Assembly (NCBI GenBank): GCA_019695455.1
Contig: JAEUAC010000191.1
Span: 1-8,221, forward strand
Source of the DNA: Methylorubrum extorquens
GTDB taxonomy: Bacteria; Pseudomonadota; Alphaproteobacteria; Rhizobiales; Beijerinckiaceae
Reading direction: 5' to 3'
DNA length: 8,221 nucleotides
A model generated the notes under the pieces. The model did no database searches. It worked only from the letters and a program-made list of their open reading frames with translations, and was not told the DNA's origin. The first letter of the stretch is position 1. Each line of letters starts with the position of its first letter. Shown in pieces: positions 1-5,786 of the stretch. Both the position numbers and the translations under genes were made by a program.

Positions 1-1175
1 ACATCGTCGTGTCGCGCCGCACCGTCCTCGAGGAGAGCCGCGCCGAGCAGCGCTCCGAGCTCGTGGCCAACCTCGAAGAGGGTCAGGTCATCGACGGCGT
101 CGTCAAGAACATCACCGAGTACGGCGCGTTCGTCGACCTCGGCGGGATCGACGGCCTGCTGCACGTCACCGACATGGCCTGGCGCCGCGTCAACCACCCG
201 TCCGAGGTCGTCAACATCGGCCAGACGGTCAAGGTCAAGATCATCAAGATCAACCACGAGACGCACCGCATCTCGCTCGGCATCAAGCAGCTCCTCGCCG
301 ATCCGTGGGAGGGCATCGCCGCCCGCTACCCGGAGGGCGCGAAGCTCAAGGGCCGCGTCACGAACATCACCGATTACGGCGCGTTCGTGGAGCTGGAGCC
401 GGGCATCGAGGGCCTGATCCACGTGTCCGAGATGTCGTGGACCAAGAAGAACGTCCATCCCGGCAAGATCGTCTCCACCTCCCAGGAAGTGGAAGTGCAG
501 ATCATCGAGGTGGATCCCGTCAAGCGGCGCATCTCGCTCGGCCTCAAGCAGACCCTCCAGAACCCCTGGGAGGCCTTCGCCGAGCAGCATCCGGTCGGGT
601 CCGAGGTCGAGGGCGAGGTCAAGAACAAGACCGAGTTCGGCCTGTTCGTCGGCCTCGACAACGACGTGGACGGCATGGTCCACCTCTCCGACATCGACTG
701 GAACCGCCCCGGCGAACAGGCGATCGAGGACTTCCGCAAGGGCGACATGGTCCGGGCGCAGGTGCTCGACGTCGACGTCGAGAAGGAGCGCATCTCGCTC
801 GGCATCAAGCAGCTCGCCGGCGACCCCTTCGCGGATGCGAGCGACCTGAAGAAGGGTCAGGTCGTCACCTGCGAGGTCATCGAGGTGAAGGATTCCGGCA
901 TCGAGGTGAAGATCGTCGACACCGACATGCAGTCCTTCGTCCGCCGGGCCGAGCTGGCGCGCGACCGCGGCGACCAGCGTCCCGAGCGCTTCGCCAAGGG
1001 CGAGAAGGTCGATGCCCGCGTGACGATGTTCGACAAGAAGGCGCGCCGCGTCCAGCTGTCCGTGAAGGCGCTGGAAGTGGCCGAGGAGAAGGAGGCGATG
1101 GAGAAGTTCGGCTCCTCCAACTCCGGAGCCTCGCTGGGCGACATCCTGGGCGCCGCCCTCAAGAAGACCACCTGA
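1..1175 (+). CDS. rpsA: 30S ribosomal protein S1, C-terminal part (5' end outside window)
   Basis: S1 binds mRNA on the small ribosomal subunit and helps start translation of structured or leader-poor messages. The reading frame is open to the window edge (first whole codon at base 3). The first residues, IVVSRR, match the end of S1 repeat 2 in E. coli, so the GTG at base 9 is internal and not a start. Four OB-fold S1 repeats follow, at about bases 80-300, 335-550, 597-813 and 855-1077. The first three show the family signatures, such as YGAFVDLGGIDGLLHVTDMAW and HVSEMSW, and each closes with RISLG.KQ. Repeat 6 is more divergent, as usual. The tail ends LGDILGAALKKTT, a form typical of alphaproteobacteria. 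About 391 residues are present of a family length near 560-570. Identification is very secure. Confidence 0.98.
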   Translation, partial: IVVSRRTVLEESRAEQRSELVANLEEGQVIDGVVKNITEYGAFVDLGGIDGLLHVTDMAWRRVNHPSEVVNIGQTVKVKIIKINHETHRISLGIKQLLADPWEGIAARYPEGAKLKGRVTNITDYGAFVELEPGIEGLIHVSEMSWTKKNVHPGKIVSTSQEVEVQIIEVDPVKRRISLGLKQTLQNPWEAFAEQHPVGSEVEGEVKNKTEFGLFVGLDNDVDGMVHLSDIDWNRPGEQAIEDFRKGDMVRAQVLDVDVEKERISLGIKQLAGDPFADASDLKKGQVVTCEVIEVKDSGIEVKIVDTDMQSFVRRAELARDRGDQRPERFAKGEKVDARVTMFDKKARRVQLSVKALEVAEEKEAMEKFGSSNSGASLGDILGAALKKTT

Positions 1176-1181
1176 CGGAGG

Positions 1182-1199
1182 GGCGGCCTCCGGGCCGCC
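1182..1199 (+). other. Stem-loop just after rpsA stop
   Basis: A perfect 7-bp GC stem (GGCGGCC / GGCCGCC) with loop TCCG begins six bases after the rpsA stop codon. It has no T-run, so it is not a terminator by itself. It lies just ahead of the stronger terminator hairpin and may protect the message end or pause polymerase. Confidence 0.5.
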
Positions 1200-1214
1200 G
1201 CCACCCCGTTCTCG

Positions 1215-1244
1215 AGCCCGCGCCGACACCGGCGCGGGCTTTTT
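1215..1244 (+). terminator. Intrinsic terminator of rpsA
   Basis: A perfect 10-bp stem (AGCCCGCGCC / GGCGCGGGCT) with a six-base loop (GACACC) runs directly into a run of five T. It lies 40 bases after the rpsA stop codon and no other gene begins before it, so it should end rpsA transcription. It also separates rpsA from the secreted-protein gene downstream. Confidence 0.92.
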
Positions 1245-1292
1245 CGTGGCCGGTGGATCGCGGCCTTCGTTCACCCTCGGATCGCGTCCCGA

Positions 1293-1321
1293 TTGACGGT
1301 CCGAGCCCGGACTCGCAACAG
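1293..1321 (+). promoter_or_regulatory. Weak promoter candidate for the secreted-protein gene
   Basis: TTGACG (bases 1293-1298) matches five of six bases of the -35 consensus. At 17 bases spacing the -10 position reads CAACAG, a poor match. Transcription must restart after the rpsA terminator, so a promoter is expected somewhere in the 1245-1377 gap, and this is the best -35-like site seen there. Apart from the start-proximal hairpin, nothing else was recognised in the gap. Confidence 0.25.
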
Positions 1322-1353
1322 GGAGGGGCGAACGATCGGGTCATGGGGGCCCG

Positions 1354-1370
1354 GATCCGCTCGCCGGATC
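1354..1370 (+). other. Small hairpin next to start codon
   Basis: GATCCG and CGGATC form a perfect 6-bp inverted repeat around a five-base loop (CTCGC), ending seven bases before the ATG of the secreted-protein gene. It occupies the place where a Shine-Dalgarno sequence would lie, and no purine-rich site is visible there. Confidence 0.45.
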
Positions 1371-1377
1371 TCCACCC

Positions 1378-1866
1378 ATGAAGAAGCTGCTCCTCGCCGC
1401 CGTCGCGATCGTCGCGCTGGCGTCCCCCGCGCTCGCCAAGCGCCTCGCCGTCCCGTCCGACGATCCGGCCGTGACGCTCGTCGTCCCGGACAGCTGGACC
1501 ATGAAGGAGATCGAGTTCGGCCATTCGGCCGTCTCGCCCGACAAGTCGGTCGCCTTCTACGTCGAATACGCGGCCGGCAAGCGCGTGAAGGCCATGACGG
1601 ACCTCAACAAAGAGTGGCTGAAGGACAACGACATCGTCACGCTCGGCGACGCCGAGGAGCGCGAGCTCGACTTCAACGGCATCAAGGGCTCGGTGCTCAA
1701 GTTCAAGGCCAAGGACGAGAACGGCCCCACCAACGTCAACTTCGCCTTCCTGCCGGCCGGCCGCGAGCGCGTCATCATGCTGACGCTCTGGGGCTCGGAT
1801 GCCGAGCAGGCCAAGAACGACGCCGACATCAACGCGATCCTGGGCAGCATCAAGCCGATCCAGTAG
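1378..1866 (+). CDS. Exported protein of unknown function, possibly PsbP/DcrB-like fold
   Basis: This 162-residue protein has a clear Sec signal peptide: MKK, a hydrophobic stretch of about 15 residues (LLLAAVAIVALASPA), then an ALA-type cleavage site around residue 20. The mature part, about 142 residues, should be periplasmic. There is no lipobox cysteine and no further membrane segment. It begins with a strand-rich segment (VTLVVPDSW), has YVEYAAG and FAFLPAGRERVIMLTLWG motifs, and ends ILGSIKPI. This order recalls small PsbP/Mog1/DcrB-like (DUF1795-type) proteins, but that is only a resemblance. No catalytic residues are recognised. The start is fixed by the signal peptide, as no in-frame start lies close upstream. 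It appears to be transcribed alone between the rpsA terminator and the toxin-antitoxin pair. Confidence 0.85.
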   Translation: MKKLLLAAVAIVALASPALAKRLAVPSDDPAVTLVVPDSWTMKEIEFGHSAVSPDKSVAFYVEYAAGKRVKAMTDLNKEWLKDNDIVTLGDAEERELDFNGIKGSVLKFKAKDENGPTNVNFAFLPAGRERVIMLTLWGSDAEQAKNDADINAILGSIKPIQ

Positions 1867-1915
1867 GCCGTCGGGCCTCGCGCCGTCGGGCGACGCCCCG
1901 CCGCCGCCCGGCGGC
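1867..1915 (+). other. Structured spacer: direct repeat plus stem-loop
   Basis: GCCGTCGGGC occurs twice with a 15-base period (1867-1876 and 1882-1891). The second copy leads into a small CGTC/GACG hairpin. A perfect stem GCCGCC / GGCGGC with loop GCCC follows at 1900-1915. No T-run follows, so any terminator role for the secreted-protein gene would be weak or Rho-assisted. Confidence 0.45.
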
Positions 1916-1936
1916 ATTGCGCTTCCGGCGCGGGCC

Positions 1937-1955
1937 TCTAATCTTGCGGGACCCG
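1937..1955 (+). promoter_or_regulatory. Possible -10 element and operator ahead of the toxin-antitoxin pair
   Basis: TCTAAT (1937-1942) matches five of six bases of the -10 consensus. It is followed by the short palindrome CGGGACCCG (1947-1955). The nearest -35-like sequence (TTGCGC, 1917) would leave only a 14-base spacer, so the promoter call is weak. Antitoxins of this type usually repress their own operon, so a palindrome beside the -10 is a reasonable operator candidate. This is inference. Confidence 0.3.
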
Positions 1956-1959
1956 ACCC

Positions 1960-1965
1960 GGAGGA
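1960..1965 (+). promoter_or_regulatory. Strong ribosome binding site of antitoxin gene
   Basis: GGAGGA lies four bases before the ATG at 1970. It is the strongest Shine-Dalgarno sequence noted in the window and it decides the antitoxin start. A longer in-frame reading from 1799 would overlap the preceding gene and lacks such a site. Confidence 0.75.
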
Positions 1966-1969
1966 TCCG

Positions 1970-2209
1970 ATGGCGGCGACCTCGCCCCGCCCCAAGACGG
2001 AAAGCCAGCGTGCCTTCCACGCCCGCATGCGGGCCCAGGGCCTGAAGCCCGTGACCGTCTGGGTGCCGGATCCGGCCTCGCCGGCCTTCGCGGCGGAAGC
2101 GGCCCGGCAGTCGCGCGCGATCGCCGACAGCCCGAGCGAGGCCGAGGACCAGGCCTTCGTCGATTCCATCTCCGAGTTCTGGAACGACGAGTTCTGGGCC
2201 GAGACGTGA
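1970..2209 (+). CDS. MazE-family antitoxin (DUF3018 type)
   Basis: This 79-residue protein matches the DUF3018 / MazE-like antitoxin family. The N-terminal part is basic and carries the family signature MRAQGLKPVTVWVPD (about residues 20-34), followed by SPAFAAEAARQSRAIA. The C-terminal third is acidic and aromatic (FVDSISEFWNDEFW), the kind of tail that wraps around and blocks a MazF toxin. The N-terminal half should bind DNA for self-repression. The start is set by the GGAGGA site just upstream. Its stop codon overlaps the GTG start of the toxin gene by four bases (GTGA), so the toxin is probably made by re-initiation after the antitoxin is translated. Base composition is like the rest of the window: 136 of 180 bases are G or C in 1981-2160 by hand count. 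Confidence 0.88.
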   Translation: MAATSPRPKTESQRAFHARMRAQGLKPVTVWVPDPASPAFAAEAARQSRAIADSPSEAEDQAFVDSISEFWNDEFWAET

Positions 2210-2532
2210 GGCGAGGTTCGGTCTGGATCGCGTCCGGCAAGGGTGTGTACAGCGCCAAGCCTCGGCCCGTCCTCATCGTCCAGAGCAACCTCTTCCAAGG
2301 AACATCGTCTCTGACGATCTGTCCGATCACCAGCAACGAGCTGGAGGCGGGCTTCGCGCGTGTCGAGTTGAGGGTGTCGGCCGGGAGCGGCTTGCGACAG
2401 ATCTCCTGGGTCATGATCGACAAGACCACGACGATCGCGCGAGCCAGCTTGGCTCAGGAAATCGGGGAACTGTCGATCGACGATCTGGTGGCCGTCAATC
2501 GCGCACTCAGGGTCTTTCTGGATCTGGGCTGA
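2206..2532 (+). CDS. mazF: MazF/PemK-family toxin, mRNA endoribonuclease
   Basis: This 108-residue protein has the length of MazF/PemK toxins, ribosome-independent or -associated RNases that cut mRNA at short motifs and stop growth when the antitoxin decays. Family features are RRGSVW at residues 2-7, KPRPVLIVQS at 18-27 carrying the conserved arginine, a strand with TICPIT at 37-42 carrying the conserved threonine region, and GLRQISWVMIDK at 62-73. The start is GTG inside the GTGA overlap with the antitoxin stop, which gives the expected R.G N-terminus. The gene has about 62% GC (185 of 300 bases in 2221-2520 by hand count), clearly below its neighbours, which suggests recent acquisition. 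It looks intact. Its last 26 bases overlap the end of purC on the other strand. Confidence 0.9.
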   Translation: MRRGSVWIASGKGVYSAKPRPVLIVQSNLFQGTSSLTICPITSNELEAGFARVELRVSAGSGLRQISWVMIDKTTTIARASLAQEIGELSIDDLVAVNRALRVFLDLG

Positions 2533-3505
2533 CTTCCCCTCGGCCGAGATAGGCCGCGAGGTTCCGGCGCACGCGGGCGAGCGGCGTGGGGCCGCTCGCG
2601 TCGGGCCGGAAGGGCTCGCCCGTGATCGTCTCGAAGGCCTGCGCGTAGACGGCGCTCGTCTGCTCGATCAGGTCGGCCGGGATGGTCGGGATCGGGTCGC
2701 GGTAGGGGTCGCAGCGCTTGGCGACCCAGTCGCGCACGAAATCCTTGTCGAAGCTCTCGGGCCGCTCGCCCGCCGCGAACCGGGCCGGGTAGGTCTCGGC
2801 GCGCCAGTAGCGGCTGGAATCGGGCGTGTGGATCTCGTCGGCGAGGACGATGCGCCCGTCCCCGTCGGTGCCGAACTCGTACTTCGTGTCGGCGAGGATG
2901 AGGCCCCGCTCGGCCGCGAGCTCCTGCCCGCGGGCGAACAGCGCGAGCGCGTAGGCCGACACCGTCTCCCACTGGTCGGGCGTGAGCAGGCCCGCCGACA
3001 GGATCCCGTCCGGCGTGAGCGGCTCGTCGTGGCCGGCGTCGAACGCCTTCGAGGTCGGCGTGATGACCGGGGCGGGCAGGCGCTCGTTGTCCCGCATGCC
3101 GTCGGGGAAGCGCGTGCCGTACATCGCGCGCTCCCCTCGCCGGTAGAGGGTCAGGACCGACGTCCCGGTCGTGCCCGCGAGGTAGCCGCGCACCACGATC
3201 TCGACCGGCAGGATGGCGAGGCGCCGGGCGACGACCACGCAGGGGTCCGGATAGGCGATCACGTGGTTCGGGCAGATGTCGGCCGTGCGCTCGAACCAGA
3301 AGCGGCTGATCCCCGTGAGGACCTGTCCCTTCCAGGGGATGGCGGCCAGGATCCGGTCGAAGGCCGAGAGCCGGTCGGTCGCGACGATCACGCGCCGTCC
3401 GTCCGACAGGTCGTAGTTCTCCCGCACCTTGCCGCTGTAGCGACCCGGCAGGTCGGGCAGGTCCGCGTCCGCCAGGATGCGGGGATCGGTCGTCTCGGTG
3501 CTCAT
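2507..3505 (-). CDS. purC: SAICAR synthase (phosphoribosylaminoimidazole-succinocarboxamide synthase)
   Basis: PurC joins aspartate to CAIR with ATP, giving SAICAR in de novo purine synthesis in the cytosol. The 332-residue product is the long form, closer to yeast Ade1 in size than to the short bacterial enzyme of about 240 residues. Motifs in order are GKVRENYDL near residue 25 (nucleotide binding), VATDRLSAFD, VEIVVRGYLAGT, LILADTKYEFG and LADEIHTPDSSRYW, then DKDFVRDWV. All are complete. The ATG sits in an ATGA overlap with the stop of the ATPase gene upstream, and GAGG at 3512-3515, six bases before the ATG, is a fair ribosome binding site. The frame continues upstream of the ATG, but that stretch is only the shadow of the ATPase gene. 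No other purine gene is in the window. A second, short purC elsewhere in the genome is possible. Confidence 0.96.
   Translation of the reverse strand: MSTETTDPRILADADLPDLPGRYSGKVRENYDLSDGRRVIVATDRLSAFDRILAAIPWKGQVLTGISRFWFERTADICPNHVIAYPDPCVVVARRLAILPVEIVVRGYLAGTTGTSVLTLYRRGERAMYGTRFPDGMRDNERLPAPVITPTSKAFDAGHDEPLTPDGILSAGLLTPDQWETVSAYALALFARGQELAAERGLILADTKYEFGTDGDGRIVLADEIHTPDSSRYWRAETYPARFAAGERPESFDKDFVRDWVAKRCDPYRDPIPTIPADLIEQTSAVYAQAFETITGEPFRPDASGPTPLARVRRNLAAYLGRGEVSPDPERP
3502..3505 (-). promoter_or_regulatory. ATGA start/stop overlap coupling the ATPase and purC
   Basis: Read on the minus strand these four bases are ATGA: the TGA ends the ATPase frame and the ATG starts purC. The purC Shine-Dalgarno site (GAGG) lies within the end of the ATPase coding sequence. 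Translational coupling is likely. Confidence 0.85.
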
Positions 3506-4998
3506 CCACGGCCTCGCAGGCGGTGCGGCGCGAAGGCCGCGTCGGGCTCGCCGGGTGCCGTCTCGGCCGCGAGGTCCGGAACGGCGAGGATCGGCGCGCC
3601 CCGGAGGTCGCGCCGCGTGACGATGGCGCCGCGCTCCTCGAGATAGGCGAGCATGCGGCGGGCGCGTCCGGCCGAGCTCGTCCCGTAGGCGGCGGCAAGT
3701 TCGGCGTCCGACGGGCAGGAGGCGCCCTCGATCGCGGCCCGGGCGACGAGAAGGAACAGCCCCGCGAGATCGTCCGGCAGCCCGGCCGCGAGCGCCTTGG
3801 CGCGCTCCCATTCGGGCGTCTCCGCGACGTCCCGCGTGGCGCCCGAGCGGGCGACGGCGAGGCGGCGCCGGAAGTCGGAGAGCGAGGGCGGCGATCCGTC
3901 GAGCCGGCGGATGCGGCAGCGGACGGTGAAGTCCTGGTAGAGCGTGGAGGGCGTCGACGTGCCGGCATCGGCATCGGCCAGGATCTCGGCCATGACGTCC
4001 GCCAGCGCGGCCTCCCGCTCCTCCGGCGCCAGCGTCGGGGCGTCGGGCGCGGGGTCGCGGACCGGCGGCCGGTAGGCGGCGAGCTGGACGAGGACGTCCG
4101 TCTCGGGCCGGGGCTTCGGCTTCGGCTCGCGGGCGGGCCGGGGCGGTTCGCCGGGCATGGCCGTGAAGATGAGGTCGCGCATGTCGCCCTCCGCCTCGGG
4201 CAGGGGCACGAGGGCGGGCGAGCCGTTGCGGGTCTCGGTCTCGGTCGGCCCGACCGCGACGGGCAGGGGACGCTTGGACAGGGCCGGGCCCAGCGCCACG
4301 AAGCGGCCGCGCTCGAGGTCGCGGAAGGTCTCGGCCGAGCGCCGGTCCAGGCCGAGGAGGTCGGCGGCCCGCGCCATGTCGATGTCGAGGAAGGTGCGGC
4401 CCATGAGGAAGTTCGACGCCTCGGCCGCCACGTTCTTGGCGAGCTTGGCGAGGCGCTGGGTGGCGATGATGCCGGCGAGGCCGCGCTTGCGGCCGCGGCA
4501 CATGAGGTTCGTCATGGCGCCGAGCGAGAGGCGGCGCGCCTCGTCCGAGACCTCGCCGGCGGCCGCGGGCGCGAAGAGCTGCGCCTCGTCGACCACGACC
4601 AGCATCGGGTACCAATGCTCCCGCTCCGCATCGAACAGGCCGCCGAGGAAGGCCGCCGCGGCCCGCATCTGGCCGTCCGCGTCGAGCCCCTCGAGCGACA
4701 GCACGACCGACACGCGGTGCTGCCGGACCCGGGCCGCGATCCGCGACAGCTCGGCCTCGGACCCGTCCGCCTCGACGACGACGTGGCCGAACTTCTCGGC
4801 CAGCCCGACGAAGTCGCCTTCCGGGTCGATCACGGCCTGCTGCACGTCCGCCGCGCTCTGTTCGAGGAGGCGGCGCAGGAGGTGCGACTTGCCCGATCCC
4901 GAATTGCCCTGGACGAGCAGCCGGGTCGCCAGGAGCTCCTGCAGGTCCATGAGGGCCCGCCCGCCGGCGGCCTCGCCGAGATCGATGGCGTAGCGCAT
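3502..4998 (-). CDS. HerA/DUF87-like P-loop ATPase with C-terminal winged-helix-like segment
   Basis: This 498-residue protein belongs to the HerA/FtsK-like ATPase group (helicase HerA central domain, DUF87). Visible parts are LLVQGNSGSGKS with the Walker A loop at residues 31-38, AVIDPEGDF at 55-63, the Walker B strand MLVVVDEAQLF with D137-E138, CRGRKRGLAGIIATQR at 167-182 with the polar sensor and arginines, and an end-of-domain segment with ERGRFVAL near 229-236. A proline-rich linker follows (about 282-300), then an uncharacterised stretch, then a helix-turn-helix-like region around 426-474 (PSDAELAAAYG, RRMLAYLEERG). The family pumps or remodels DNA, but the partner here is unknown: no NurA-like nuclease is adjacent. 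The start is chosen because the ATPase fold begins at MRYAIDLG. A start at 5124 would cross the divergent eda start. No clear Shine-Dalgarno precedes the ATG. It probably shares an operon with purC. Confidence 0.85.
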   Translation of the reverse strand: MRYAIDLGEAAGGRALMDLQELLATRLLVQGNSGSGKSHLLRRLLEQSAADVQQAVIDPEGDFVGLAEKFGHVVVEADGSEAELSRIAARVRQHRVSVVLSLEGLDADGQMRAAAAFLGGLFDAEREHWYPMLVVVDEAQLFAPAAAGEVSDEARRLSLGAMTNLMCRGRKRGLAGIIATQRLAKLAKNVAAEASNFLMGRTFLDIDMARAADLLGLDRRSAETFRDLERGRFVALGPALSKRPLPVAVGPTETETRNGSPALVPLPEAEGDMRDLIFTAMPGEPPRPAREPKPKPRPETDVLVQLAAYRPPVRDPAPDAPTLAPEEREAALADVMAEILADADAGTSTPSTLYQDFTVRCRIRRLDGSPPSLSDFRRRLAVARSGATRDVAETPEWERAKALAAGLPDDLAGLFLLVARAAIEGASCPSDAELAAAYGTSSAGRARRMLAYLEERGAIVTRRDLRGAPILAVPDLAAETAPGEPDAAFAPHRLRGRG

Positions 4999-5110
4999 GG
5001 CGGGGTCGTAGCACGAGCCGGGCCGGGCCGCCGCCCCGCCCGCCTCTCTCCACAGATTCGGCCCCGGTCCGCGCCCTTGACGGCGGCGCCGCGGCCTCCT
5101 CATTGGACCC
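4999..5110. promoter_or_regulatory. Divergent intergenic region between ATPase gene and eda
   Basis: Both flanking genes read away from this 112-base spacer, so it should hold two promoters. On the plus strand TTGACG (5077-5082) is a good -35-like hexamer. At 17 bases spacing the -10 place reads TCATTG, a poor match, and transcription would then begin close to or at the eda ATG. No convincing minus-strand promoter was recognised, and no clear Shine-Dalgarno precedes either start codon. Confidence 0.35.
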
Positions 5111-5758
5111 ATGACATCCGACAAGCGCGACGCCCTGGCCGGCTATGCCCGCCTCGCCCCCGTGATCCCGGTGGTCACGATCGACGATCCCGAGACGGCC
5201 GTGCCGCTGGCCCGCACGCTGGTGGAGGCCGGGCTCCCGGTCGTCGAGGTCACGCTCCGCACGCAGGCCGCGCTCGCCGCCATGGAGCGCATCGCGCGCG
5301 ACGTGCCGGACGCCGTGATCGCGGCCGGCACCGTGATCCGGCCCGCCCAGATCGGGGAGGTGGCCGCGGCCGGCGCCCGCTTCATCGTCACGCCCGGCAC
5401 CTCGCCCGCCATGGCGGACGCGCTCGCCGGCTGCGCGCTGCCCGTGATGCCGGCCTGCGCCAGCGTCTCGGAGGCGCTGGCGCTCCTCGAGCGCGGCTTC
5501 CGGATCCTGAAGTTCTTCCCCGCGGGCGCCTCCGGCGGGCCGGCCTGGCTGAAGGCCGTCTCGGCCCCCGTGCCGGACCTCCGCTTCTGCCCGACGGGCG
5601 GCGTCGATCCCCGCAACGCGCCCGACTACCTCGCCTGCCCGAACGTGCTCTGCGTCGGCGGCTCCTGGATGGTGCCGAAGGACGCGGTCGCGGCCGGGGA
5701 CTGGGCGCGCATCGGCGCGCTGGCCCGCGAGGCCGCGGCCCTCCGGACGACGCCGTGA
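5111..5758 (+). CDS. eda: KDPG/KHG aldolase (Entner-Doudoroff pathway)
   Basis: This 215-residue class I aldolase cleaves 2-keto-3-deoxy-6-phosphogluconate into pyruvate and glyceraldehyde 3-phosphate, and often also acts on 4-hydroxy-2-oxoglutarate. It is a cytosolic TIM-barrel enzyme that works as a trimer. Conserved parts are APVIPVV near the N-terminus, EVTLRT with catalytic E46 and R50, AAGTV at 71-75, VTPGTSP at 93-99, ILKFFPA with the Schiff-base lysine K134, CPTGGV and the phosphate-binding GGSWM. Length is normal. One departure is MPACASVSEA at 113-122, where E. coli has a PGIST-type segment. No edd, zwf or pgl gene is adjacent, so it stands alone here. It diverges from the ATPase gene and meets the methyltransferase gene tail to tail. 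Telling KDPG aldolase from KDPGal or KHG specialists is not possible by eye. Confidence 0.93.
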   Translation: MTSDKRDALAGYARLAPVIPVVTIDDPETAVPLARTLVEAGLPVVEVTLRTQAALAAMERIARDVPDAVIAAGTVIRPAQIGEVAAAGARFIVTPGTSPAMADALAGCALPVMPACASVSEALALLERGFRILKFFPAGASGGPAWLKAVSAPVPDLRFCPTGGVDPRNAPDYLACPNVLCVGGSWMVPKDAVAAGDWARIGALAREAAALRTTP

Positions 5759-5765
5759 GGAGCGG

Positions 5766-5786
5766 CGGCCGGTCTCAGGACGGCCG
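5766..5786. other. Inverted repeat between convergent gene ends
   Basis: CGGCCG at 5766-5771 is repeated at 5781-5786, giving a 6-bp stem with a nine-base loop that contains the methyltransferase stop codon. It lies where the eda and methyltransferase transcripts meet. There is no T-run on either side, so a bidirectional terminator role is only possible. Confidence 0.3.

Noticed and set aside
1799..1969. Longer antitoxin beginning at 1799
   Set aside because: It would overlap the end of the secreted-protein gene and read the GC-rich spacer. The GGAGGA site before 1970 and the family's usual length support the short form.
3502..4998. HerA-based defence system
   Set aside because: No SIR2, DUF4297, nuclease or other effector gene is adjacent. 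The neighbour is purC, so a defence role is not supported here.
3506..5053. Open frame extending purC far upstream
   Set aside because: The upstream part is low-complexity shadow sequence of the ATPase gene. SAICAR synthase begins at the ATG in the ATGA overlap with a GAGG site before it.
4999..5124. N-terminal extension of the ATPase to a start at 5124
   Set aside because: The added residues are an arginine- and proline-rich stretch with no fold, and the extension would cover the divergent spacer and the eda start.
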